The notes under the pieces are model-generated. The model saw nothing but the letters and a program-made list of their open reading frames with translations. It was not told the origin of the DNA and searched no databases. Shown one piece after another: positions 50,254-58,546 of a stretch of 64,000 nucleotides of DNA. A program made the position numbers and the translations under genes. Origin of the DNA: Bradymonas sp963697525 (GTDB lineage Bacteria > Myxococcota_A > Bradymonadia > Bradymonadales > Bradymonadaceae); assembly GCA_963697525.1 (NCBI GenBank), contig OY969087.1:5456001-5520000 (forward strand). The letters are read 5' to 3'. Position 1 is the stretch's first letter. Every line of letters begins with the position of its first letter.

Positions 50254-51735
50254 TCAGTCGGACTGGTAGCCCGCCTTGAGCTTCTCGAGCACCCGGTCGA
50301 GGTTGAACGACGCCGGCTCCTGGCGCGGCGGAAACTCCCGGAACGACTGCAGCTTCTGGGCCACCAGTGCCTGGGCGGGCACCAACACGAAGGCGTGGTC
50401 CAACAGCCAGTCGTAGTAGGTGTTGGAGTTCTCGTCGGCGCGCTCGAAGGGGTCGCGGCGCAGGTTGAAGATCTTGGGCACCCGCAGGGGCACGAACGGC
50501 TCGGCCCAAAGCGCCAGGGTCTTGGCGCGCTGCTCCAGGAAGACGATCTTCCAGTCCTTGTAGCGAACCGCCACCAGTTGGCCGTCGTCGTTGACGTAGA
50601 AGAACTCGTCGCGCGGGCTCTCGTCGACTTTGCCGGTCAGGTAATCGAGCACGTTGTAGCCGTCGAGGTGGACCTTGAAGCGCTTGCTGCCGGCTTTGTG
50701 GCCCTTGACGAGCTTCTCGCGGATATCGGATACGCCCGCCGCCGCCAGAAACGTCGGCGTCCAGTCCTGGTGGGCGACCATGCCGTTGCGCACCTCCCCG
50801 GCCGGGATCGCGCCCGGCCAGCGCACGAACGCCGGCACCCTGAAGGCGCCCTCCCAGTTGGTGTTCTTCTCGCTGCGAAACGGGGTAATCGCCCCGTCCG
50901 GCCAGGTGTTGTAATGCGGGCCGTTGTCCGTCGAGTACACCACCAGGGTGTCCTCGGCGACGCCCAGCTCGTCGAGCTTGTCGAGGATCTGACCGACGTG
51001 GTTGTCGTGGTCGACCATACCGTCGGCGTAGGGACCCTGGCCGGTGGTGCCGGCGACCTCGTCCTTGATATGCGTGCGAAAGTGCATCTTGGTCGAGTTC
51101 CACCACACGAAAAACGGCGTGTCCTCGGCGACGGCCTCCTCGATGAACGCGCACGTGCGGTCGGTGACGTCGTCGTCGATGGTCTTCATGCGCTCGCGGG
51201 TCAGCGGACCGGTGTCCTCGATGCGCCCGTCGGCATAGCTGTGGATGACCCCGCGTGGGCCAAAGCGCTTGCGAAACTCCGGGTCTTCGGGGTAGTCCGC
51301 CAGCTCGGGCTCCTCCTCGGCGTTGAGGTGGTACAGGTTTCCGTAAAACTCGTCGAAGCCGTGGTTGGTCGGCAAAAACTCGTCTTTGTCGCCCAGGTGG
51401 TTCTTGCCGAATTGGCCGGTCATATACCCCTGGGGTTTGAGCAGCTCGGCGATGGTCGGATCTTCGGGCTGCAGGCCGACGTCGGCGCCGGGCATGCCCA
51501 CCTTGGTCAGGCCGGTGCGGATGGGGTTTTGGCCGGTGATGAACGCCGCCCGACCGGCGGTGCAGCTCTGCTGGCCGTAGTAGTCGGTAAACGACAGCCC
51601 TTCCTGGGCGATGCGGTCGATATTGGGCGTGCGATAGCCCATCACCCCGCGGTTGTGGTGGCTGATATTCCACAGGCCGATGTCATCGCCCCACAACACC
51701 AGGATGTTGGGCTTGCGTGCTTGCGATTGGCTCAT
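50254..51735 (-). CDS. Sulfatase (Cys-type, CxAxR variant)
   Basis: The product is 493 residues, much shorter than the 780-residue sulfatases in the window and from another subfamily. The N terminus is RKPNILVLWGDDIGLWNISH with the metal-binding DD at 17-18. The active site is CTAGR at 58-62 (QQSCTAGRAAFITGQNP): the usual Pro is Ala, so the motif is C-x-A-x-R. Both FGE and anaerobic maturases are known to accept Ala at this position. VVYSTDNGPHYNTWPDGA supplies the second metal-binding block. The FGE gene follows, suggesting dedicated maturation. No signal peptide is seen. Confidence 0.9.
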   Translation of the reverse strand: MSQSQARKPNILVLWGDDIGLWNISHHNRGVMGYRTPNIDRIAQEGLSFTDYYGQQSCTAGRAAFITGQNPIRTGLTKVGMPGADVGLQPEDPTIAELLKPQGYMTGQFGKNHLGDKDEFLPTNHGFDEFYGNLYHLNAEEEPELADYPEDPEFRKRFGPRGVIHSYADGRIEDTGPLTRERMKTIDDDVTDRTCAFIEEAVAEDTPFFVWWNSTKMHFRTHIKDEVAGTTGQGPYADGMVDHDNHVGQILDKLDELGVAEDTLVVYSTDNGPHYNTWPDGAITPFRSEKNTNWEGAFRVPAFVRWPGAIPAGEVRNGMVAHQDWTPTFLAAAGVSDIREKLVKGHKAGSKRFKVHLDGYNVLDYLTGKVDESPRDEFFYVNDDGQLVAVRYKDWKIVFLEQRAKTLALWAEPFVPLRVPKIFNLRRDPFERADENSNTYYDWLLDHAFVLVPAQALVAQKLQSFREFPPRQEPASFNLDRVLEKLKAGYQSD

Positions 51736-51878
51736 ATCGCGCTCCGTTCGATGAGATGATTGCGGTTGTCGAGAGTTCGGGACGGCAAACCCGAACGCAG
51801 GCGGCGTCTACGGTGTGATCGCCGCAATTACGATGCTCGCGGGCAGGCCGCGCAGACATCCATCATGGCCGCCCCGGC

Positions 51879-52304
51879 TCAGAAGATCCCCAGTCCAAAC
51901 GCCCAGTTGACGATGACGAGAAAGGCGAGCAGCAAGAAGAGCCCCGCCGAGATCAGCGCCCCGGAGATGGGCATCTGCACTTTGCTGCGATGGCTGAGCT
52001 TGCGCACGTAGCGCACGTGTTCCCACAGACCGACGATAAGCAGCAGCGTGCCGCCGAGGACCAAGGCCCACCCCAGCCGGCGAGGCCCGGCAGACGACCA
52101 CTTGTCGGCCTGGGCCAGAAAGGTCGAGCCCTCGAAGATGGCAAAGCCAAAGCTGATCATCGACAGGGAGGTGCGCAGCGTGGCCATCAGCGTGCGGTCG
52201 GAGGCGGCCACGCTGCGGTCGAAGGCCAGACTGGTGCGCCGGCTCATCTTTCTTTTGGGCGACGTCTTGGGCGATGGCGCCTGCTCAAACGACTGTTCGA
52301 TCAC
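51879..52304 (-). CDS. DUF202 (YidH-like) membrane protein (second copy)
   Basis: The product is 141 residues. The core is LAFDRSVAASDRTLMATLRT, then SLSMISFGFAIFEGSTFLAQ, the same pattern as the DUF202 gene at 44003. Two further helices are GWALVLGGTLLLIVGLWEHV and ISAGLFLLLAFLVIVNWAFG. Its start overlaps the end of the DUF1622 gene by 20 bp, so the two are translationally coupled. The sulfatase gene at 50254 is the next gene on this strand, 143 bp further on. Function unknown. Confidence 0.85.
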   Translation of the reverse strand: MIEQSFEQAPSPKTSPKRKMSRRTSLAFDRSVAASDRTLMATLRTSLSMISFGFAIFEGSTFLAQADKWSSAGPRRLGWALVLGGTLLLIVGLWEHVRYVRKLSHRSKVQMPISGALISAGLFLLLAFLVIVNWAFGLGIF

Positions 52305-52752
52305 GCTCTACCTCCCCGGCCTCGACCAGCGTCTGGTGTCCGGCGGTCTCTCGCAGCCCGTCTCGCGCCCACGGCCGGCGCGGCGGCTGCTCACCCTGCT
52401 CTTCCATCGTGCGCATCTCCCGCTCCAAGAAGTAGTTGAGCGCCGTTCGGATGGTGGCGATGGCCGCCAACTTGCCGATCTCGGCCCACGACGGCGCGAT
52501 GGTGGTCGCCAGAATGTCGGCGGCGAGTTGGAATTCCAGGGCCATGGCCAAGTACTGCGACAGCACCAGACGCACGTGGCGAAAGTCATGGGAGGGCTGG
52601 GCTTCGTCGACCGCGACAGCCTCGCGGCTGACGTGGATCGCGTGGATGATAGCCACGATGACACCGACCACCACGACCAGCGCGCCCAGAATTTCGATAC
52701 ACAGACGCACCCACGAGATTGCCGCGATAATGGTCTCTTCGAATGCCTCCAT
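52285..52752 (-). CDS. DUF1622 membrane protein
   Basis: The product is about 155 residues from the ATG at 52752, which follows GGAGAGCGGGC. The hydrophobic segment IEILGALVVVVGVIVAIIHA, then RLVLSQYLAMALEFQLAADI, and finally IGKLAAIATIRTALNYFLER, are typical of DUF1622. A charged tail of about 35 residues follows. The family is of unknown function. It is the first gene of the long minus-strand run, divergent from the AmpG-like gene, and overlaps the DUF202 gene by 20 bp. Confidence 0.85.
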   Translation of the reverse strand: MEAFEETIIAAISWVRLCIEILGALVVVVGVIVAIIHAIHVSREAVAVDEAQPSHDFRHVRLVLSQYLAMALEFQLAADILATTIAPSWAEIGKLAAIATIRTALNYFLEREMRTMEEQGEQPPRRPWARDGLRETAGHQTLVEAGEVERDRTVV

Positions 52753-52914
52753 GCCCGCTCTCCATCCGAGCCCTTGAGCGCACGCCACCGTCCACGACTG
52801 TAGACACCGCCAACCGCATACGAAATAAAACCGTTAAAATCCAGCCACTTAGATAGCCACCAAACCAAACACAAAAAACTCGCGTCTGCCGCACAATCGC
52901 CCCACAATGGTCAC

Positions 52915-54225
52915 ATGAAATCCTGGCTGACATCCCTGAAGGTCTATGTCGACCGGCGCATGGCCGCCTTATTCGCGCTCGGGTTTTCCAGCGGTCTGCC
53001 CCGTCTTCTGGTCTACAGCACGTTGACCTTTTGGCTGCTCGAGCGCGGCCTGAACATCAAGAGCGTGGGGCTTTTTGCCGCCACCGCCCTTCCCTACAAC
53101 CTGAAGTTTTTGTGGGCGCCACTGCTCGACCGGCTGCGCGTGCCCGGGCTGGGACGCCTGCTCGGGCTTCGGCGCGGGTGGATGGTCATCCTGCAGGTGG
53201 CGCTGATGGGCGCGATCGCCGCGCTGGCGCTGACCGACCCGGCCAGTCGGCCGCTGTGGTGTGCTGGGGCGGCGATCGTCGTCGCCGCGCTGTCGGCCAG
53301 CCAGGACGTCGTCATCGACGCCTACCGGGTCGAGCGCCTCGATGACGACGAGCAGGGCGCCGGGGCGGCTGCCGCGGTGTTCGGCTACCGGGTGGGCATG
53401 TTGGCGGCCAGCGCCGGCGCGCTGTACCTGGCCCAGTGGCTGGGCTCGGCCGCGGCTGGCAACTGGCAGGCGACCTACCTGGTCATGGCCGGGCTGATGG
53501 GCGTGGGGCTGGTGACCACGCTGCTCAGCGCCGAGCCCGACCGCCCCGACGACGATCCCACGGTCGACCTCCTCGCCCACTTGCGCGAGGGCGTGGTCGG
53601 CCCGTTGCGCGACTTTGCCGCCCGCCGCGGCTGGATGGTCATCGCGGCGTTCATCGTGCTGTACAAGTTGGGCGATGCGCTGGCCGGCACCATGACCAAT
53701 CCCCTGTTGGTCCACCTGGACTTCGGCAAGGTCACCATCGCCAACATCGCCAAGACCTACGGGCTGGTCGCCAGCATCGTCGGCGTGATGCTCGGCGGCA
53801 TGGTCGTGCGTCGGCTCGGTATCGTGGGCGCGCTGTGGGTGGGGGGCGTCTTGCAGATGGCCTCCAACCTGATGTTCAGCCTGCTGGCCACGGTCGGCCA
53901 CGACACCCATATCCTGGCGTTGACCGTGGGGGTGGAGAACCTGTCCGGCGGGCTGGGCACGGCGGCCTTCGTCGCCTACCTCAGCGCGCTGTGTCGCCGC
54001 GAATATACCGCCACCCAATACGCCTTGCTCACGGCGCTGTCTTCGGCGCTTCGCACCGCCACGGCCGCGGCGGCGGGCTACGCCGTGGCCTGGCTGGGCT
54101 GGGGCCCGTATTTCGTGGTCACCACGGCCGCGGCCCTGCCCGGCCTGGCGGTGCTGTGGTGGTTGACGAGCCAGCGAGCCAGCGGCCTTGGCGACGCCGT
54201 CGAGCCCCGGCGATCGCCCGGGTGA
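52915..54225 (+). CDS. ampG: AmpG-like MFS permease
   Basis: The product is 436 residues with about 12 membrane helices. It follows the AmpG pattern: RMAALFALGFSSGLPRLLVY at the N terminus, FLWAPLLDR, ASQDVVIDAYRVERLDDDEQ in the fourth-to-fifth helix region, and FVAYLSALCRREYTATQYAL, then TALSSALRTATAAAAGY in the second half. AmpG takes muropeptides (GlcNAc-anhydroMurNAc peptides) from periplasm to cytoplasm for cell-wall recycling. The fit to the family is good, but exact substrate is not shown; related MFS carriers have other roles. No other recycling gene lies nearby. Confidence 0.8.
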   Translation: MKSWLTSLKVYVDRRMAALFALGFSSGLPRLLVYSTLTFWLLERGLNIKSVGLFAATALPYNLKFLWAPLLDRLRVPGLGRLLGLRRGWMVILQVALMGAIAALALTDPASRPLWCAGAAIVVAALSASQDVVIDAYRVERLDDDEQGAGAAAAVFGYRVGMLAASAGALYLAQWLGSAAAGNWQATYLVMAGLMGVGLVTTLLSAEPDRPDDDPTVDLLAHLREGVVGPLRDFAARRGWMVIAAFIVLYKLGDALAGTMTNPLLVHLDFGKVTIANIAKTYGLVASIVGVMLGGMVVRRLGIVGALWVGGVLQMASNLMFSLLATVGHDTHILALTVGVENLSGGLGTAAFVAYLSALCRREYTATQYALLTALSSALRTATAAAAGYAVAWLGWGPYFVVTTAAALPGLAVLWWLTSQRASGLGDAVEPRRSPG

Positions 54226-54628
54226 TCACCGCCGATCGCTCCCCGCGTCCAAACGCCCCCGCCACTTCATACACGCCGTTCGACGACTAATAGAGCGCCC
54301 AAACCCGCAGCTTCTTGTTCTTCTGGGCGGCAGCGCGCGCTCGTTTGATCGTCATGGTACAAATTACTTCGGGCCCGGTCGTGAAATTTTGGGGCCCATA
54401 AATAATTTGACAGCCTCTCTTCACGCCCCCTGGGGGTTTGCCTAGGCTGAGGGATGTCAGCTTGGCGAACGCCCATTCGTTCATATGAGTTTTATATGTG
54501 TTTGAGGAGGACCTGGGCTGGCTGTCGACGCCTGCGGGTGTCGCCAGGGGAATGCGGACGTGGCCCAGGCCACGTCGAGGCAATATTCGTCAATTACTCG
54601 CTTCTCGAGGCCAAGAGGGGAACAGCGT
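54226..54628 (+). promoter_or_regulatory. Long leader region before the cold-shock gene
   Basis: This gap of about 400 bp has no credible gene. It is locally AT-rich (54360-54410), with a TTGACA at 54407-54412 but no matching -10 box. A perfect hairpin, GACGTGGCC-CA-GGCCACGTC, lies at 54557-54576, about 50 nt before the start codon. AGAGGGG at 54614-54620 is the ribosome-binding site. Long structured leaders are typical of cold-shock mRNAs, where they control stability and translation at low temperature; whether this one does so is inference. Confidence 0.45.
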
Positions 54629-54844
54629 ATGCCGAAAGGATCCGTTAAATGGTTCAATAACGCCAAGGGGTACGGTTTTATCAATATCGACGGCGAAGAC
54701 GAAGATATCTTCGTGCATTACAGCCAAATTTTGCAGGACGGCTTCAAGACGCTCAAGGCCGACGAATTGGTCGAATTCGAGCTCAATCGCGGCCCCAAGG
54801 GACTGCACGCGACCAACGTCCAACCGTTGGGCCCGTCGGACTAG
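54629..54844 (+). CDS. Cold-shock protein (CspA family)
   Basis: This 71-residue protein is a single cold-shock domain. It has GSVKWFNNAKGYGFI with RNP1 at 13-20 and DIFVHY (RNP2) at 26-31, the aromatic surfaces that bind single-stranded RNA or DNA. The C terminus, GPKGLHATNVQPL, completes the five-stranded barrel. Members act as RNA chaperones, in some cases induced by cold. The ATG at 54629 is favoured over an in-frame upstream start at 54560, because it gives the standard length and has AGAGGGG before it. The stretch upstream forms its leader. Confidence 0.95.
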   Translation: MPKGSVKWFNNAKGYGFINIDGEDEDIFVHYSQILQDGFKTLKADELVEFELNRGPKGLHATNVQPLGPSD

Positions 54845-54944
54845 GCAAAGCCCGGCCGGGCGCACCGGTGTCACCAAGGAACCACCAGTGCCGACTTCAC
54901 GGAGCGAAGTCGAACGTAGGGGTCGACGTATCGGTTACCCACCG

Positions 54945-54963
54945 TCTGGAGACAGTCTCCAGA
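54945..54963. terminator. Short perfect hairpin after the cold-shock gene
   Basis: TCTGGAGA-CAG-TCTCCAGA forms an 8-bp stem with a three-base loop about 100 nt after the cold-shock stop. No T-run follows, so it is at best a weak terminator or an mRNA-end stabiliser. Confidence 0.35.
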
Positions 54964-55034
54964 TCACTTCGACCAGTCAACTCATGGAGGCGAGTGGGGG
55001 CTCGCTGTAGAGACTTACGGGGACAAGAGACAAC

Positions 55035-55298
55035 ATGCAATACGTGATCACCAATCTGTGGAAGCTGCCGGACCTCTCCCACCACTCAGAGCAGTCGCAC
55101 CCAGCGCCAACCGAGGAGGCGCACACGCTGCTAGCCGCGGCGTGCCGTGATTGTGGTCAGTACAACTTTCCTCCCAAAGCAACGTGCCGCTATTGCGGCA
55201 GTCCGCGCATCCGGACGGTCTCCCTGGAGGGCCGCACCAAGGCCAATCCGGGCGCCTTTGTATTCGGCGCAGCCGACCAACCGCCAAAGCCCAACTGA
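55035..55298 (+). CDS. Small zinc-ribbon protein
   Basis: The product is 87 residues. Two CxxC pairs, Cys37/Cys40 (CRDC) and Cys51/Cys54 (CRYC), flank the string GQYNFPPKAT, which forms a rubredoxin-like zinc ribbon. The pattern C-x2-C-G-x3-FPP-x4-C-x2-C is that of the zinc ribbon in DUF35-type acyl-CoA-associated proteins, but the OB-fold half of that family is missing. The 36 residues before it are poorly conserved-looking. A GGGGACAAGAGA sequence lies upstream of the ATG. It could bind nucleic acid or a partner. It may be a stand-alone or truncated DUF35 relative. Confidence 0.55.
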   Translation: MQYVITNLWKLPDLSHHSEQSHPAPTEEAHTLLAAACRDCGQYNFPPKATCRYCGSPRIRTVSLEGRTKANPGAFVFGAADQPPKPN

Positions 55299-55746
55299 CG
55301 CTCGCCACTGCACCCATGTGAGTTGATGGTCGTCGGTCGCCCCCATCCCAGGGGCGCGGCCGACGACCCCATCGATCGCTCTCCTACCATTGTCGCCTCG
55401 CCCGCTGACGCGCGTCGGGGCATCTGTCCGGCGTTGCATTGATCTATCCCACACCTGCTTACATTCGATCACATAGTTGACATCCGGGAACCCCGGACCG
55501 AGCGACATAGCCGTCACAAGCCTGGAGACTCCATTGGTAAGGGCTCCCGGGGGGACATCAGTGCGCGCCCAGCAGATCACCGTACTCCCTGCGGTGGTGG
55601 GCGTTTGAGTTTTGCTGTGCGCGCGTACCCCCATCGGGCCGACGCTCCTCCACGTCGGCCCGCCGGCCGCGGCCGCCACACCGGCGGCCGCGGCTTCTCT
55701 GGAGTTTCCGTTGCTCATCGATGAAAGATTGCGCACAATTGGGTCG
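55299..55746. other. Intergenic region before the Ser/Thr kinase gene
   Basis: This gap has one strong inverted repeat, GGTCGTCGG/TCGCCCC at 55328-55343 facing GGGGCG/CGGCCGACGACC at 55351-55368. It lies 30 bp after the zinc-ribbon stop and is a plausible transcription end, although no T-run follows. A TTGACA at 55477-55482 has no good -10 box. The kinase frame is open from a TTG at 55612, so the last 135 bp could be coding if that start were used. Confidence 0.4.
55328..55368 (+). terminator. Strong G+C-rich hairpin after the zinc-ribbon gene
   Basis: The arms 55328-55343 and 55351-55368 pair over about 16 positions with small bulges around a seven-base loop. Position after a stop codon and before a new transcript suits a terminator, but the lack of a T-run means it may instead work with Rho or only protect the mRNA end. 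Confidence 0.4.
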
Positions 55747-57618
55747 ATGAGCGATAACCAACCAGCCATAGCGACTCCCACCATTGCCAGTACGGACGGG
55801 ACCCAACCGGGCGCGGCAATCGAGGATCTCAGCGGCCAGTTGATCTCCGGGCGCTACCTCGTCGAGCAATGTCTGGGCACCGGGGCCATGGGGGCGGTCT
55901 ACCGCGCCAAGCACACGCTGATGGAGAAAGCCGTGGCCGTCAAAGTGTTGCGCCCGCAGATCGGCCAGCGCGACGACCTCGTCGAGCGCTTTCGACGAGA
56001 GGCCCAGGCCGCGGCCAATATCGACCACCCCAATATCTGCTCGGCCAGCGATTTCGGGCGCATGGACGACGGCGCATTCTTTCTGGTCATGGAGTACCTG
56101 GAGGGCCAGACCCTCGAGGAGTTCATCGAAGGCCAGGCGCCGCTGGCCGCCGAGCGCGCCGTCGACATCGCCGCCCAGATCTGTGCGGCGTTGGACCGCG
56201 CGCACGAGCTCGACATCGTCCACCGCGATCTCAAGCCCGAAAATATCATGCTTCTTCCCCGCGATGACGGCGGAGATCTGGTCAAAATTCTGGACTTTGG
56301 CGTCGCCAAGGTGCGGTTGACCGACGAGCACGAACAGGCCCAATTGACCAAGGCAGGCACCGTCTGGGGCACGCCCTGCTACATGTCACCCGAGCAGGCC
56401 GCCGGTGGCGACGTCGACGGACGCTCGGATCTGTACAGCGTGGGCGTCATCCTCTTCGAGATGCTCGCCGGGCGTCCGCCGTTCGTCGACGACAATCCCG
56501 CGCGCGTCATGGCCTTGCATCTGACCGCCGAACCGCCCGCGCTCAGCGACGTCGCCGACACGGCCGACATCCCCGCCCACCTGGAAGCGCTGGTGATGCG
56601 GCTGCTCGCCAAAAATCCCGCCGACCGCCCGGCCACCGCCGACCGGCTGCGCCAATACCTGCTCGGCGAGGCCGACCTGGAGCCGGCTCGGCCCTCGAGG
56701 CAATCGGGCGGCCAAGTCCTGCGGCTGGGCGCCGACGCCCTCGTTCACGCCTACACCTGGAGCGAGACCCAGTGGGCGCGCGCGCTGCAGTGGTTTCGCG
56801 CCCAGACCACCCTGCTCCAAGGGGTCATCCTGGGGGTGGCCGCCGCCACCATGCTGGCGATGGCGATCGTCCCAATCGTGATCACCGCCGCCATCGCCGG
56901 CCCCACGAGCAACGCCGAGCGCAAGGAGATCGCCAAAGATCTGGGCGACGAGCGCGCTCAATTCCTGAAAACGGCCGGCCTCTCCGATGTGCCGGTCGCC
57001 CTGAAAGAAAATCGAACCAGCGACGCGCTCGACGCGCTGTCCCACGTCGACCAAAAATATGCCGACAACCCCCACGTCGCCTACCTTCGCGGGCGGGTCA
57101 ACGGCGCGCGCCGGCGCTGGCAGGCCGCCATGGACGCCTACGAGCAAGCGCTCGAGGCCGAGTCGGACTACGCCAACGACACGGCGCTGGTCGACGACGT
57201 TTTCGCGCGCTTCTCGGAGCGAAGTGACGCCCGCGCCGCCCAGGCGCGCCATATCATCGCGACCTACCTGGACAACGACTACGCCACCCACAAGCTCGCC
57301 GAGCTCGCCAAATACGGCGACAGCTCTCCGGTGCGCGACCGCGCCCTGGACGTCCTAGAGAAGACCCGCCGCCTGGGCGATCTCGAGGACTGGAACCGGC
57401 TCAGCGTACAGCTTCGCCACGCCGGCGACTGTGACCGGCGAAAGAGCCTCATCGACGCGTTGGTTGACGAGGGCGACCCCCACGGGGCCGAGATTCTCGA
57501 GTATATGGCCGACCGCGGCCAAACCGGCTGCGGCTTCTTGCACCTGCAGGATTGCTACGCCTGTATCCGCGGCGACCTGGGCCCGGCAATCAAGAAGCTG
57601 CAAGACGACGGCGGCTGA
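55747..57618 (+). CDS. Membrane-anchored Ser/Thr protein kinase
   Basis: The product is about 623 residues from the ATG at 55747; a TTG at 55612 would add 45 Ala/Pro-rich residues. The kinase domain has the Gly loop GTGAMGAV (44-51), the catalytic Lys in AVAVKVL (Lys66), HRDLKPEN (159-166, Asp161), DFG (183-185) and SPEQAAGG in the activation segment. A membrane helix follows at about 358-384 (GVILGVAAATMLAMAIVPIV). The outer C-terminal part is helical with TPR-like repeats (HVAYLRGRVNGARRRWQAAM) and ends with a cysteine-rich stretch. Hanks-type kinases of this kind are numerous in Myxococcota. The signal sensed is unknown. Confidence 0.92.
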   Translation: MSDNQPAIATPTIASTDGTQPGAAIEDLSGQLISGRYLVEQCLGTGAMGAVYRAKHTLMEKAVAVKVLRPQIGQRDDLVERFRREAQAAANIDHPNICSASDFGRMDDGAFFLVMEYLEGQTLEEFIEGQAPLAAERAVDIAAQICAALDRAHELDIVHRDLKPENIMLLPRDDGGDLVKILDFGVAKVRLTDEHEQAQLTKAGTVWGTPCYMSPEQAAGGDVDGRSDLYSVGVILFEMLAGRPPFVDDNPARVMALHLTAEPPALSDVADTADIPAHLEALVMRLLAKNPADRPATADRLRQYLLGEADLEPARPSRQSGGQVLRLGADALVHAYTWSETQWARALQWFRAQTTLLQGVILGVAAATMLAMAIVPIVITAAIAGPTSNAERKEIAKDLGDERAQFLKTAGLSDVPVALKENRTSDALDALSHVDQKYADNPHVAYLRGRVNGARRRWQAAMDAYEQALEAESDYANDTALVDDVFARFSERSDARAAQARHIIATYLDNDYATHKLAELAKYGDSSPVRDRALDVLEKTRRLGDLEDWNRLSVQLRHAGDCDRRKSLIDALVDEGDPHGAEILEYMADRGQTGCGFLHLQDCYACIRGDLGPAIKKLQDDGG

Positions 57619-57680
57619 TTATGCTACCCTTGCGGGCGCCCCTCCCGGCCACTTCCCGAATGCCTTCAACTAGTTAGCCC

Positions 57681-58514
57681 ATGGACGACACGATCACCCT
57701 TCGCATGCTCGCCAGCGGCTCGTCGGGCAACTGCGTCTTCGTGCGCGTTGGCCAGACCCGCCTGCTCATCGACGCGGGCATCTCGTGCCGGCGCATCGAA
57801 CGAGCGCTCGCCGAAATCGATGAGTCGCTCGACGACCTGGACGCTCTGCTGGTCACCCACGAGCACAGCGACCATATCAAGGGGCTTGGCCGCCTTTTCG
57901 CCAAGCGCCCCGACATCGCCGTCTACGCCACCCGTGGCACCATCGCCGCCAGCGCCGAGCATTTCGACGCGCCGGCGGGGTGGACGCCCATCCGGGCCGA
58001 CCAGCCCTTTCGAATCGCCGATATCACCGTCGAGCCGTTCGAGCTGTCCCACGACGCCGACGAGCCCACCGGGTTTCGCCTCGACACCGACGGCTTCGCC
58101 ATGGCTCTGGCGACCGACCTGGGTTACTGGAGCGACGAGGTCGCCGAGCGCCTGCTCGATTGCCGACTTCTCATCGTCGAGGCCAATCACGACGTGCGCA
58201 TGCTGCGAAGCGGCCCCTACCCCGCGTTCTTGAAGCGGCGCATCGCCTCGGGCCACGGCCACCTGTCCAACGATCAGGCCCGGGCGCTGGTGTCGCGCGT
58301 GGCCGGCCCCGAGCTCGAGTGGCTGGTGCTCGCCCACCTGAGCGAGAAGAATAACCTCGCCGAGATCGCCGTCGACGAGGTCAGCCGCGGGCTCGCCGCC
58401 GACAACGACACCCGCGTCATCGCCGCCAGCAAGCGCCCCGGTCGACCCATCGAGCTCGAGCGCCGACCGATGCAGCGTTGCTCGCGCGCCCCCGCCCAGG
58501 GCGTGCTCTTCTGA
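57681..58514 (+). CDS. MBL-fold metallo-hydrolase (WalJ/YycJ-like)
   Basis: The product is 277 residues. It opens RMLASGSSGNCVFVRVGQTR and LLIDAGIS, and the metal motif HEHSDH is at 60-65, within VTHEHSDHIKGLGRLF. Later, FELSHDADEPTGFRL, ALATDLGYW and EANHDVRMLRSGPYP, then SGHGHLSNDQARAL, match the YycJ/WalJ group of beta-lactamase-fold hydrolases, which includes nucleases linked to cell-wall signalling. The exact substrate is unproven here. The start lies about 60 bp after the kinase stop in the same direction. It converges on the acyl-CoA synthetase gene. Confidence 0.88.
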   Translation: MDDTITLRMLASGSSGNCVFVRVGQTRLLIDAGISCRRIERALAEIDESLDDLDALLVTHEHSDHIKGLGRLFAKRPDIAVYATRGTIAASAEHFDAPAGWTPIRADQPFRIADITVEPFELSHDADEPTGFRLDTDGFAMALATDLGYWSDEVAERLLDCRLLIVEANHDVRMLRSGPYPAFLKRRIASGHGHLSNDQARALVSRVAGPELEWLVLAHLSEKNNLAEIAVDEVSRGLAADNDTRVIAASKRPGRPIELERRPMQRCSRAPAQGVLF

Positions 58515-58546
58515 GCGCCCACCTTTTCGGCGCCCGCCTTTTGCGC

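Noticed and set aside
54407..54435. Sigma-70 promoter before the cold-shock gene
   Set aside because: TTGACA is perfect, but no acceptable -10 box lies 16-18 bp downstream.
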